DNA from: Muribaculaceae bacterium
GTDB lineage: Bacteria; Bacteroidota; Bacteroidia; Bacteroidales; Muribaculaceae
Assembly: GCA_017557665.1 (NCBI GenBank)
Contig: JAFYYI010000031.1
Span: 1 to 64,000, forward strand
Length of the DNA: 64,000 nt
Reading direction: 5' to 3'
A program made the position numbers and the translations under genes. The first letter of the stretch is position 1; the number at the start of each line of letters is the position of its first letter. A model generated the notes under the pieces. It made no database searches. It worked only from the letters and a program-made list of their open reading frames with translations, and was not told the DNA's origin. Of this stretch, positions 1-7,890 are shown one piece after another.

Positions 1-1
1 A

Positions 2-262
2 AAAGGTGTCGGCAGTTCAAAGAACGGCCGCGAGAGCGAAAGCAAACGCCTCGGCGTGAAGATTTTTGGTGGTCAGTTTGCCAAGGCCGGTAACATCATC
101 CGCCGTCAGCGCGGTACCCAGCACCGTCCTGGCAAGAACGTTGGCATGGGCAAGGACCACACTCTGTATGCTCTGGTTGACGGCACTGTAGAGTTCCAGC
201 ACCGCGCTGGTCACACCTACATCAACGTGATCCAGGACACTCCCAAGGAGGAGCAGAACTAA
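2..262 (+). CDS. rpmA: 50S ribosomal protein L27, 5'-truncated by window edge
   Basis: Ribosomal protein L27 sits near the peptidyl-transferase centre of the 50S subunit. The frame entered at base 2 reads [20 protein letters not shown] and continues with the L27 hallmark residues [17 protein letters not shown] and the [18 protein letters not shown] block. Only the first few residues (normally MAHKK-type) lie outside the window, so about 86 of roughly 90 residues are present. The C-terminal extension ending in KEEQN is acidic and polar, as in other Bacteroidota. rplU normally precedes it and would be just outside the window. A strong hairpin terminator follows the TAA stop. Confidence 0.97.
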   Translation, partial: KGVGSSKNGRESESKRLGVKIFGGQFAKAGNIIRRQRGTQHRPGKNVGMGKDHTLYALVDGTVEFQHRAGHTYINVIQDTPKEEQN

Positions 263-297
263 TCAAGGAACAAAGAAATCCCAACCCTAAGGGAATG

Positions 298-335
298 AGG
301 GTGAGTACCAAATAGCGGTGCTCACCCTTGTTTTT
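298..335 (+). terminator. Rho-independent terminator of rpmA
   Basis: A 12-bp stem (arms 298-309 and 317-328, one wobble pair) is followed by a T-rich tail ending near 335. It lies 36 bases after the rpmA stop and before the promoter of the next gene. Confidence 0.8.
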
Positions 336-349
336 CATACCCCAAATAC

Positions 350-380
350 TTGCTTTTTTAAATCATTTGGTATAACTTTG
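350..380 (+). promoter_or_regulatory. Bacteroidota-type promoter (TTG-N20-TAACTTTG)
   Basis: The -33 element TTG at 350-352 is separated by 20 bases from the -7 element TAACTTTG at 373-380. This matches the known Bacteroides sigma-ABfr consensus TTTG-N19-21-TAnnTTTG. It sits 45 bases upstream of the ATG at 426. Confidence 0.65.
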
Positions 381-425
381 CCAAAAACAATTACACATCT
401 TACAAACCTTTAATATCACTGCATT

Positions 426-1583
426 ATGAAAAAGAATTCTATCAAAACCCTGATGGTGGCAGCCATCACGATGGCAGCGATGGCCATACCGACTACAGCC
501 CATGCCCAGTTTGGCGGCCTGGTCAACAAGGCCAAGAAGAAAGCCGAGCAAGTTGTTGACAAGAAAAAAGAAGAAGTCAAGGAAAAAGGCAAAAAGGCAA
601 AAGAAGAGGCTAAGACGAAGGCCGTCGAGACCCAGCGTCCGCCCTTGCCCTGGGTGATGGCCCCAGACGGCACGTACAACGGTGTCGGCTTGGAGGAGTT
701 TGTGGATCGCATGGCCGAGATGGACATCACCGAGGACGGGTTGAAAGAACTCAGGAGCCAGTTGGATGCCCGCTTCAAGCACAACCACACACTCGACAAG
801 ATGAACTCCGGTCCAGACTATGATGTGAAACTCTGGGAGAGCATCCAGAAAGAAAATGAACGCTATTGGCAATTCTATGATAAAATCGGTTCCTGGACCC
901 TCGTGTTGATCAACAGCACGAAAGTCACTGAAGATGCTGATGGCGCCGTGAGCGTTTCAACCAAAGGAAGCATAATGACAGCGAACAAGTACCGTGCAAA
1001 AGGTTCAGCTCAAGGCATCACGATAGTGAGTCGTAACGGCAAATATGTCTTCGCCAGCCTCGGCGGACAAGGTTCCTACCTAAGTGATGCAGACCTGGAA
1101 GGTGCCAAAAAATGTGCCAAGCAGATGCACCTGTTCCAGATTTTCACCAAGGACGTCCATCTGCTGTGGGACGAAGTCGGCGAGAAGTACAGTAACACTA
1201 AAAAATACATGTACTATAATCAGAATGTATATGCCAATGCGGCAGATCAAGCCATCGCGCAGAACAATCCCGAGAATATCGACTACAAGGCTATGCCCAA
1301 GGCCGGCTCCATGCAAGCCAAGTTTAAAGCCGAGGCCCTTGCCATCGCCAAGGCCGATGATCCCAAAGTTATCGACGTCGTCATCACAAGCAACGATTGG
1401 GATGTAGTGATGAAGGGTGTGGTGCCCGAGCGCCGCAACATCTACGGCTACTATATCACCCAGGACGAACTCGGCAAGAAATGCACCGAGCGCGTATGGA
1501 CCCAGAAGTATCAGGGCAACGGCAACTACGGCAAGCTGAAAGCCGGCGGCGTAGGTGTCTCCAGCGACTTCTATGTGAAGTAA
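426..1583 (+). CDS. Secreted protein of unknown function with Lys/Glu-rich helical segment
   Basis: A 385-residue protein. Residues 1-27 form a signal peptide (basic start, Ala/Met-rich core, cleavage after AHA). Residues about 34-70 are a highly charged Lys/Glu/Ala stretch predicted to be helical or coiled coil, starting NKAKKKAEQVVDKKKEE. The remaining 310 residues are ordinary mixed sequence with no family I recognise. It should be exported to the periplasm or surface. It has its own promoter (350-380) and ends in a hairpin shared with the convergent YkvA-like gene, so it is probably monocistronic. The ATG at 426 is the only start that gives a proper signal peptide. Confidence 0.85.
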   Translation: MKKNSIKTLMVAAITMAAMAIPTTAHAQFGGLVNKAKKKAEQVVDKKKEEVKEKGKKAKEEAKTKAVETQRPPLPWVMAPDGTYNGVGLEEFVDRMAEMDITEDGLKELRSQLDARFKHNHTLDKMNSGPDYDVKLWESIQKENERYWQFYDKIGSWTLVLINSTKVTEDADGAVSVSTKGSIMTANKYRAKGSAQGITIVSRNGKYVFASLGGQGSYLSDADLEGAKKCAKQMHLFQIFTKDVHLLWDEVGEKYSNTKKYMYYNQNVYANAADQAIAQNNPENIDYKAMPKAGSMQAKFKAEALAIAKADDPKVIDVVITSNDWDVVMKGVVPERRNIYGYYITQDELGKKCTERVWTQKYQGNGNYGKLKAGGVGVSSDFYVK

Positions 1584-1609
1584 CTCCTGACCTGCTACAG
1601 ATACTATAA

Positions 1610-1645
1610 AGGCTATAGGGGATGTCCGCTATAGCCTCTTTTTTT
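1610..1645. terminator. Terminator hairpin between convergent genes
   Basis: Perfect 9-bp arms AGGCTATAG (1610-1618) and CTATAGCCT (1629-1637), followed on the plus strand by a run of Ts reaching the stop codon of the minus-strand gene at 1644. It mainly serves the plus-strand gene. Confidence 0.75.
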
Positions 1646-2084
1646 AGTACTCTTCGGCCTCAACGTCGATGATGCGCGTGTCGTTAGGGTCATAGTGCGG
1701 GACGGTCAAGTCGCTGAAATTGCCTTCCTCGTCACCAAACCACTCGCGCATGCGATCGCGCGCTTTCTGCTTGATTTCGGGAGTGATGTACTTCTTCATC
1801 GTGAACAAGGCCCATGCCAATGCGGCAAGGTCATCGGTGAAGCCCAGACCAATGATTACGTCGGGAATAAAGTCCAGAGGCAGGATAAAATAGCCTAGCG
1901 CACCCAGCACCTTGAGTTTAAGGCTGGTGGGCACAGCAGGGTCACGCGAGACATAATAGAGGACAAGTACATAGTACACAGCCTTGCGGCCAGCCTTCTT
2001 GGCCACCTTCCTCAACTTCTTCCACAACTTGCTGTCGTTGAAGTACTGGACGTAATCGTCAAGGTGAATGTTGTTGATTGTCAT
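1644..2084 (-). CDS. YkvA family (DUF1232) membrane protein
   Basis: A 146-residue protein with the DUF1232/YkvA signature: a hydrophobic hairpin around residues 58-80 with the characteristic LGYFILPLDFIPD motif, followed by GFTDDLAALAWAL. Family members are small inner-membrane proteins of unknown biochemical function. Residues 15-45 are basic and probably cytoplasmic. The C-terminal tail is acidic. It lies downstream of gldE on the same strand with a gap of about 120 bases, so cotranscription is possible. No clear promoter of its own is visible. Confidence 0.85.
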   Translation of the reverse strand: MTINNIHLDDYVQYFNDSKLWKKLRKVAKKAGRKAVYYVLVLYYVSRDPAVPTSLKLKVLGALGYFILPLDFIPDVIIGLGFTDDLAALAWALFTMKKYITPEIKQKARDRMREWFGDEEGNFSDLTVPHYDPNDTRIIDVEAEEY

Positions 2085-2202
2085 CCTTCATCAAGATTTA
2101 TAATTGTCAATACTGCAACACCATACAGCAAATCCCGTGCCAAATCAACCGGGATTCAGGCATGAAAAATGATAACGATTCAATGATAAGGGATTTTGAA
2201 CA

Positions 2203-3453
2203 TTATTCCTCATTGATGGAGACCTTGACCTTGGCGATGCGGTATTTGATGACCTTGATGACGGTGAAGGTGAAACGGCCGTGCTTGATGACCTCCTTCT
2301 CCTTGAGGAAATCGCCCTTGATGTCGAGTAGAAAACCAGCGATGGTCTCGGCTTCCTCGCCATGCTCGCCCAACTCCTCCTCATCAATGTCGAGCACGCG
2401 GGCAAAGTCGCTCAACAGCGTCTTGCCATCAAACATCCAGGTATTCTTGTTGATGCGGTTATAGAACTTCTCCTCGGTGTCATACTCGTCGTTGATATCA
2501 CCCACAATTTCCTCGAGCACATCCTCGAGTGTGGCGATGCCCTGTGTGCAGCCATACTCATCGACGATGATGGCCATGTGCATCTTCTTGCGGCGGAAGT
2601 CCTCTAGCAGGTCGTCGAGCATACGTGTCTCGGGCACAAAATAGGCGGGGCGCATCAGCGTCTGCCACTTGAAGGTGTTATCGCGATTACCGATGTAGGG
2701 CAAGAGGTCCTTGGCATAGAGGATGCCCTTGATGTTGTCGGGGGTCTCCTCATAGACCGGCATGCGGGAATAACCCGTCTCGATGACCTTGCGCACCACC
2801 TCGTCGAAGGTGTCTTCCTGATCGATGTCCACCACGTCGACACGTGGACGCATGATATCGCTCACCGTCTTGTCGCCAAATGACAAGATGCCCTCTAGCA
2901 ACTCCTTCTCGTCGGGGTTCTTGACCTCGCTCACCTCAAGAGCACGTGTGAGATCATCGACCGACAGTTCCTCGGTCTGTTCGGGAACGACCTTGCTTAC
3001 CAGGCGCGTGCTGCGCACCAGCAAGGCGGTTAACGGCGAGAACAGCTTGACAGCAGCCTTGAGCGGAGCCGAGGTTATCGCGGCAAACTTGCTATTGAAG
3101 TTAGTGGCATACAGTTTAGGAATCACCTCTCCAAACAGAAGGATGAGGAAGGTCAAGATAACCGTTTGGACAATGAAATCGAGCACCCGGCTGTTGAAGT
3201 TGAAAATCTGCTCCATCGCATAGTTCAGTACGATGACAATCATGATGTTGACCAGATTGTTACCCACCAGAATTGTAGCGAGCAGTTTCTCGGGCATCGC
3301 CAACAGTTCCTTCACCCGTTCGCGACGATGTGTGTCCTCAATATTATCTATATCCTCGGGGCGCAACGAGAAATAGGCGATCTCGCTGCCTGAGTTAAAT
3401 GCCGACAGGAACAATCCCAAGACGGCGACAATGATGGCGATGATGCTGCCCAT
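2203..3453 (-). CDS. gldE: GldE-like CNNM/CBS/CorC_HlyC membrane protein
   Basis: A 416-residue hemolysin-family (CorC-like) protein. In order it has an N-terminal CNNM/DUF21 domain with several membrane helices (residues about 1-170, including LFGEVIPKLYATN), a pair of CBS domains (about 190-320, containing MRPRVDVVDID and the AIIVDEYGCTQGIATLEDV motif), and a C-terminal CorC_HlyC domain with the EEAETIAGFLL motif. The family includes Mg/Co efflux-related proteins and the gliding-associated GldE of Bacteroidota. The ATG at 3453 is preferred. An in-frame extension to 3609 exists but adds a non-family leader and overlaps the promoter at 3567-3598. Gliding cannot be inferred from this gene alone. 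Confidence 0.88.
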   Translation of the reverse strand: MGSIIAIIVAVLGLFLSAFNSGSEIAYFSLRPEDIDNIEDTHRRERVKELLAMPEKLLATILVGNNLVNIMIVIVLNYAMEQIFNFNSRVLDFIVQTVILTFLILLFGEVIPKLYATNFNSKFAAITSAPLKAAVKLFSPLTALLVRSTRLVSKVVPEQTEELSVDDLTRALEVSEVKNPDEKELLEGILSFGDKTVSDIMRPRVDVVDIDQEDTFDEVVRKVIETGYSRMPVYEETPDNIKGILYAKDLLPYIGNRDNTFKWQTLMRPAYFVPETRMLDDLLEDFRRKKMHMAIIVDEYGCTQGIATLEDVLEEIVGDINDEYDTEEKFYNRINKNTWMFDGKTLLSDFARVLDIDEEELGEHGEEAETIAGFLLDIKGDFLKEKEVIKHGRFTFTVIKVIKYRIAKVKVSINEE

Positions 3454-3566
3454 AGTGGGCGTGTTAAATGTTACAAGCGATTGTCCAGTCGCTGTGCAAA
3501 GTACCGATAACAGGCACGATAACGGGTCAGGGTCCAAAATTAATCTTGTTTTGTTGAATAATGCGA

Positions 3567-3598
3567 CAAAGATAGTGCAAGCAGAGCGGAGTACCAAG
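3567..3598 (-). promoter_or_regulatory. Promoter of gldE inside a tandem repeat
   Basis: On the minus strand CTTG (3598-3595) is 20 bases from TATCTTTG (3574-3567), a good Bacteroidota promoter. The spacer belongs to the first copy of the tandem repeat at 3567-3760. Confidence 0.6.
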
Positions 3599-3760
3599 CA
3601 AAAAAGCAATTTTTTGATTGAGTACTCCCGAGGCGCAGCCTATCTTGCCCGACCGAAGGGAGGGAACGATAGTGCAAGCCGAGCGAAAAACAAAATTTAT
3701 TTTGATTTTTCAGAGGCACAGCCTATCTTGCCCGACCGAAAGGAGGGAACGACAGGGCAA
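3567..3760. repeat. Imperfect tandem repeat, two copies plus fragment
   Basis: Copy 1 starts GATAGTGCAAGCAGAGCGGA (3571) and runs to the GGAGGGAAC at about 3669. Copy 2 starts GATAGTGCAAGCCGAGCG (3670) and runs to GGAGGGAAC at about 3751. A fragment GACAGGGCAA follows. Both copies share the block CAGCCTATCTTGCCCGACCG. The repeat gives rise to overlapping spurious ORFs. Similar intergenic repeats occur in Prevotella-type genomes, by my recollection. This fills most of the gene-free stretch 3454-3823. Confidence 0.75.
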
Positions 3761-3762
3761 TA

Positions 3763-3792
3763 AAAAGGTGGCCCTATGCAAAGAGCCACCTT
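3763..3792 (-). terminator. Terminator of the lipoprotein gene at 3824
   Basis: Arms AAGGTGGC (3765-3772) and GCCACCTT (3785-3792). On the minus strand the hairpin is followed by TTTTTATT. Confidence 0.7.
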
Positions 3793-3823
3793 CTCATCGT
3801 GTTATTTCCTATTGAAGCCTCTA

Positions 3824-4294
3824 TTAGAATCCGTCTCTTTCAGCCCATAGATCATAAACTTTTCCCAGTTCTTTCTCAATGCTACGGTAACGCTGCTGCT
3901 GCTCGGGAGTCATCTTGGAAAGGTTTGCATTAAGCTTTTCCTCAACTTCGCCGACAGACTCTGCAAAACGCACGGCATAACTGCTGGACGAAGGCGGTAA
4001 GTTTCCTTCATTTAAATTATCTCTCAAGCCTTGAAAATGCCTTTCATAATCGTCAAGCAACTTGTCTATTTTGGCTCCCTCGATTCTGGCCACAGCGATA
4101 GAGTCAACCACACGGAGGCTATCGGCCACGCGAATACTGTCGGCAATGCGAAGACTATCAACAACTCGGAGGCTATCGGCTATACGAATACTGTCCTGAC
4201 GGGCTTTCTCAGCAATTTCCTGCTGGGAGGGTCCACAACCTACCACGCCACACGCAGCCATCAGGCCCACAACAAAGAATAAAATCTTTCTCAT
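3824..4294 (-). CDS. Lipoprotein with hexapeptide-repeat helix
   Basis: A 156-residue predicted lipoprotein. The signal peptide ends in a lipobox GVVGC with Cys20 as the lipidated residue. Residues 37-66 are five consecutive copies of a six-residue unit R-[IV]-[AV]-D-S-[LI], which should form a long charged amphipathic helix. The C-terminal 90 residues are helical and charged with no family I recognise, ending in a segment containing LSKMTPEQQQRYRSIEKELG. It is probably anchored to the envelope, with the repeat acting as a rod or coiled-coil spacer. It lies alone between the gldE repeat region and the TraB-like gene. Confidence 0.8.
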   Translation of the reverse strand: MRKILFFVVGLMAACGVVGCGPSQQEIAEKARQDSIRIADSLRVVDSLRIADSIRVADSLRVVDSIAVARIEGAKIDKLLDDYERHFQGLRDNLNEGNLPPSSSSYAVRFAESVGEVEEKLNANLSKMTPEQQQRYRSIEKELGKVYDLWAERDGF

Positions 4295-4382
4295 ATTTTA
4301 TCTATTAATTCAAATAACTCAATATAATACCATCATGGCCAAAATGACCACTATCGTCTAACCGCTTGATGTGACCAAATGA

Positions 4383-5267
4383 TTATTTCATCGGCTCGAC
4401 AGTGTAGCCCTCGTTGCGGAGCAGCTGCAGCAATCCCTGATCGCCAGGCAGGTGACCGGCGCCAACACACACGAGGCATGCACGCTCGGGCATGATGGCA
4501 ATCAACTTAGGAGCCCAATTGCGGTTGCGGTCATAGATGAGCGCATCCATCGCCTCGGGGTCATCGCCACCAATCTCCGGATCGGAGAGGATTTCTTCGA
4601 TTTTGGACAAGTCCTGAGCCATATAGGCCTCGACGATTGCCGACGACTGAACGACAAAAAGGTCATCCTTTTGGCAAGCCTCAAGCAGCCCCTTGGCCTG
4701 CTCGGTCAACGGTGTACCGAACAGCAGGTCGATCTGCTCCTGAATCGTCTCGAAACCTTCCGAGGGACGTCCCATCTCGTTGGCACGTGTCTGAACGGCC
4801 ATATCGATGAGTTCGTTCTCGTTAAAATTAGGGAAGTATTTCACAGCCTGCATGGCCTGCATCTGCACACTGATGGCGCTGGGTTTGAGCATATTCATTT
4901 GGCTGAGTGTCACACCCATTCCACCAAAATACTTGTTGAACACACCTTCGACAATGGCATATTCCTCGGGCGTGAAGAGTTTGTCCAGCGTGCTGTCGGA
5001 CGGCGCCATCATGGCCATAGCCATCTTCGTCTGGGCATCCTGGCCCATCATTTCCTCCTTGTTGATTTCGCCGATGACAATGTCACAGCCTTCAAAAGCC
5101 TGCTGCATCCCGGGAATCTTGTCAATCATCGATGCCGGTGCAAAATGGTAGGTACCCAGAATGTAACTGGGGCGTCCCAGTCCGTTACCAGTCACTTTCC
5201 ACAGCAATTGTGCCTGCGATGCCAGAGCCAGCATCACCAAGGCCAAAATCAAAGCACATCTTTTCAT
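4383..5267 (-). CDS. TraB/GumN family protein (erythromycin esterase-like fold, putative peptidase)
   Basis: A 294-residue protein with an N-terminal signal peptide (residues 1-19, ending SQA). It has the paired TraB/GumN motifs: ILGTYHFAPAS near residue 38 (GxxH motif) and, at the C terminus, GAGHLPGDQGLLQLLRNEGY. These conserved His/Gly motifs define the family, related to the Tiki metalloproteases and often annotated as putative erythromycin-esterase-like or TraB proteins. Biochemical activity in bacteria is largely unproven. Full length for the family. It has its own promoter (5301-5333) and appears monocistronic. Confidence 0.9.
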   Translation of the reverse strand: MKRCALILALVMLALASQAQLLWKVTGNGLGRPSYILGTYHFAPASMIDKIPGMQQAFEGCDIVIGEINKEEMMGQDAQTKMAMAMMAPSDSTLDKLFTPEEYAIVEGVFNKYFGGMGVTLSQMNMLKPSAISVQMQAMQAVKYFPNFNENELIDMAVQTRANEMGRPSEGFETIQEQIDLLFGTPLTEQAKGLLEACQKDDLFVVQSSAIVEAYMAQDLSKIEEILSDPEIGGDDPEAMDALIYDRNRNWAPKLIAIMPERACLVCVGAGHLPGDQGLLQLLRNEGYTVEPMK

Positions 5268-5300
5268 AATTATCAGGTTTTAATGATTGTTTCTCGTTCA

Positions 5301-5333
5301 CAAATGTACAAAACATCTTCTTGACGTGTCAAG
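5301..5333 (-). promoter_or_regulatory. Promoter of TraB-like gene
   Basis: On the minus strand CTTG (5333-5330), 21 bases, then TACATTTG (5308-5301). It lies 34 bases upstream of the ATG at 5267. Confidence 0.5.
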
Positions 5334-5458
5334 TAAAAACGGGAAAATGCGGCCAAAATGGCGAAAAAAGACGTTTTTCTGTCAAAAAAGAAGGCATTTT
5401 CGGCTCAAAATCCCCCAAAATGATGATGAAGCGTGGGAAATATGACCGATTCTGGCGA

Positions 5459-5489
5459 TTGTACACCCCATGCACCGGTAGTAATTTTG
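5459..5489 (+). promoter_or_regulatory. Orphan plus-strand promoter
   Basis: TTG at 5459-5461, 20 bases, TAATTTTG at 5482-5489. This exactly fits the Bacteroidota consensus. No plus-strand ORF follows, only a hairpin with a T-run about 80-110 bases downstream. Confidence 0.5.
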
Positions 5490-5495
5490 CGGCAT

Positions 5496-5600
5496 GAGAA
5501 AGTGAATTAGTTATTAGTTGATAAATCAATAAAAAAGAAACAGTAAGTAAACAGAAATAAATTGCCGCACCGATGTGATATCGATGCGGCTTTTTATTTT
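5496..5600 (+). ncRNA. Candidate small RNA of about 100 nt
   Basis: The stretch lies between the orphan promoter at 5459-5489 and a terminator-like hairpin at about 5564-5592 followed by CTTTTTATTTT. It is A/T-rich, has no ORF and contains several AATTAG/TTATTAG-like segments that could pair with other RNAs. The ends are inferred from the promoter and the T-run. The hairpin could alternatively serve the convergent C69 gene, whose stop is at 5622. This covers the gene-free stretch 5268-5621. Confidence 0.35.
5564..5600 (+). terminator. Hairpin with T-run
   Basis: The stem is built from CCGCA/TGCGG plus inner CGAT/ATCG pairs (about 5565-5589), and CTTTTTATTTT follows on the plus strand. On the minus strand it is followed only by AATTTATTT, so the better orientation is plus. 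Confidence 0.55.
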
Positions 5601-5621
5601 AATTGTGTCGGGAATCAAGTC

Positions 5622-7316
5622 TTATTTGTCGGGCTCTACCCAGACAGGTTCCTCAACCTTGAGGCGGTCGCCACCGTTGGGGCCCTTGATGAGCATGTCG
5701 TAGTACTCCTGGGTGTAGCCAGCGAAAGTGGGCGATGCGGGCGTGCCGTAATCATTGCGCTCAAACTTGCCGTCCTTCTCCTTCTTGATGTTACCGTCGA
5801 GGTACTTCACGAACAGGTATTCACCCAGCTTCTTGTAGCGTGCGGTGGCATCCTGGCCGGCATTGACCGAGTAGTTGGTCAGCAGGCGGATAGCGGCCTC
5901 ACGGTCGGTAGTCAACAGCGACGTGGCCTGGGCCTCGATAACTGACTGCTGCTTTGCGAAGTTGTCCTCGATAGCACCCTGCACCTTGCGGATGTCACCA
6001 ATCATCTGCGAGTAGCGTGCATATGCCTGGTTAGCCACCCAGTTGTTCACCCAGAAGGCACAATCCCAATCCAGGGTATACATGTCGGCTTTGCCCTGGC
6101 GATAGCTCTCGGGCACCTGAGTTATGCTGCAGTACATGGGAACGAAGACAGCGGTGTTGGCATCATCGACGCCGAACCAGAAACAGCCGCCCACCTCGTC
6201 GGGCATCCATGAGCGCATCTGTGCTGCAAACACCCAACCGGTCTGCTGGGTAGCGATGGCGCGCTCCTGGCTGTAGTGCTTGCCGTCGACCTCAAAGTCC
6301 ATGGGGCGCCAACGATAAGGCACGCCATAGGCAGTGGTTGCACCGGGGTCAACGGTCATGTCGAACGGAGTTCCCTCAAAGTGATCACGCATCATGTTCT
6401 GCATGTCACGCACGCTGATCTTGCGGTCGGGCTTGACGTAAAGGGGCATCACGTCGGCATCGGCTCTGGTCTTGCCATAGATGAAGGGCAGGTAAGCGTC
6501 CATACCCTTGTGGAAACGGTTGAAGTAGCTCCACACACGGGCATCGCAACCACGCAGGGCGCCTGCGTCAAACTTCTGATAAACAGGAGCGAAGGCGAAG
6601 TCGGCATCCTTGCCGCTATAGAGACCTTTCTTCTTGGCGAACGAGATGACGTCCTTGCTGTACATGACGTTCTTCTTGTCCTTCATATCAAACTTCCAGA
6701 TGCGCGGGTTGTTGGCATGTCCAGCGATGCAATCGTCGGGAATGCGAACGGCCACCCAAACGGCACCCAGTTCATCCTTGCCTTTACCGATCATATCCAT
6801 GATCCAAATCTCGTTGGGGTCACCAATCGAGAAGGACTCGCCCTCACTGGCATAGCCGTATTTGGCTACCAGATCGGTCATCACCTTGATGGCCTCACGA
6901 GCGGTCTTGGAGCGCTGCAGGGCAATATACATCAGGCTACCGTAGTCGATGATTGACTTGCCATCGAGATCCCACAGTTCCTCACGGCCGCCCCAAGTGC
7001 TCTCGGCGATGGTCACCTGGTGCTCGTTCATGTTGCCTACGACAGCATAGGTGTGAGCCACCTCGGGGATGGCGCCCATACGCTTGCCGCTGTCCCAATC
7101 GATGACTTCGCGCATCGAACCGGGTGCATGGTCGGCAGCAGGCAGGTACTGCAGGTCACCGAACAGGGTGTGACTGTCGGCAGCATAGGTGATGATGGTC
7201 GAGCCATCGACACTGGCGTTCTTACCCACCAGCAGATTGGTACATGCATCGGCAGCCGTCCAGCTCATCAGAGCCAGTAATGCAGCCGATAACATTTTAA
7301 TTGACAGATGTTTCAT
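5622..7316 (-). CDS. C69 family (U34) dipeptidase, secreted
   Basis: A 564-residue Ntn-hydrolase dipeptidase of MEROPS family C69. The signal peptide (residues 1-24) ends right before the sequence CTNLLVGKNAS. The Cys directly after cleavage is the predicted N-terminal nucleophile, as in PepD. Other family features are GSTIITYAADSH and the MNEHQVTIAESTWGG block. The ATG at 7316 is chosen because it gives a clean signal peptide; the frame extends to 7391 but overlaps the upstream gene. It is probably the last gene of the run starting at 11688 and probably acts on dipeptides in the periplasm or outside. Confidence 0.93.
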   Translation of the reverse strand: MKHLSIKMLSAALLALMSWTAADACTNLLVGKNASVDGSTIITYAADSHTLFGDLQYLPAADHAPGSMREVIDWDSGKRMGAIPEVAHTYAVVGNMNEHQVTIAESTWGGREELWDLDGKSIIDYGSLMYIALQRSKTAREAIKVMTDLVAKYGYASEGESFSIGDPNEIWIMDMIGKGKDELGAVWVAVRIPDDCIAGHANNPRIWKFDMKDKKNVMYSKDVISFAKKKGLYSGKDADFAFAPVYQKFDAGALRGCDARVWSYFNRFHKGMDAYLPFIYGKTRADADVMPLYVKPDRKISVRDMQNMMRDHFEGTPFDMTVDPGATTAYGVPYRWRPMDFEVDGKHYSQERAIATQQTGWVFAAQMRSWMPDEVGGCFWFGVDDANTAVFVPMYCSITQVPESYRQGKADMYTLDWDCAFWVNNWVANQAYARYSQMIGDIRKVQGAIEDNFAKQQSVIEAQATSLLTTDREAAIRLLTNYSVNAGQDATARYKKLGEYLFVKYLDGNIKKEKDGKFERNDYGTPASPTFAGYTQEYYDMLIKGPNGGDRLKVEEPVWVEPDK

Positions 7317-7368
7317 TTTTCTCGTAGTTTTTTTGGTTTTATATGATTGTTGTGTCGTTGATTTCTTG

Positions 7369-7890
7369 TCAGTTACCCACCGGAATGTCATAACCCGTCA
7401 AGCGGAAGGCCACCTTGAATGGTGTGGCCTGCTTGCGGGGTTGAGGACCGGCATAGTAATAGAACAGTCGCTGCACATCAAATGACTTGACACTGACCAG
7501 CTTGGTTTCTCCCGGTTTGAGATTCACGGGAACGGTAACCGAGCGCTGGGTGAGCATTTCTCCATTCATGGTGGTGTAGCGCAACAGCAGGCGAACCGCG
7601 CTCATGCGGTGGCCGGTGTTGTTGGTGATGAAGAAGGATTCCTTGCTCTCGCTGGCACGCTTGCTGAAACCCTTGAGCGTCACGGCATTGGGGTCGACAG
7701 TGGCCAAGCTGTCGGGCAAGAGGCCGTCACTGGTTTCCAACACAGCAACAGGCACCTCCATCGAGCGCAGGTTCTTGCGCGTGGTGCGCGTTCGCGCATC
7801 AGCATCCAACGTGCTGACACACAAGATGGTGAGCACCAGCAACAGCAGCGCCGGGAGTTTTACGGTATGTTGATATCTCTGTTTCATCAC
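7369..7890 (-). CDS. Secreted protein of unknown function
   Basis: A 173-residue protein with an N-terminal signal sequence (hydrophobic residues about 12-30, cleavage near ADA). The mature part reads like a beta-sandwich domain: FFITNNTGHRMSAVRLLLRY followed by PVNLKPGETKLVSVKSF. It may bind or decorate an envelope component, but I recognise no family. The start codon overlaps the stop of the upstream gene (ATGATGA arrangement), indicating translational coupling. Met2 at 7887 is an equally possible start. Confidence 0.75.
   Translation of the reverse strand: MMKQRYQHTVKLPALLLLVLTILCVSTLDADARTRTTRKNLRSMEVPVAVLETSDGLLPDSLATVDPNAVTLKGFSKRASESKESFFITNNTGHRMSAVRLLLRYTTMNGEMLTQRSVTVPVNLKPGETKLVSVKSFDVQRLFYYYAGPQPRKQATPFKVAFRLTGYDIPVGN

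Noticed and set aside
5329..5529. Minus-strand 66-codon ORF between the TraB-like and C69 genes
   Set aside because: Low-complexity composition, no domain, and it overlaps the orphan plus promoter and the TraB promoter.
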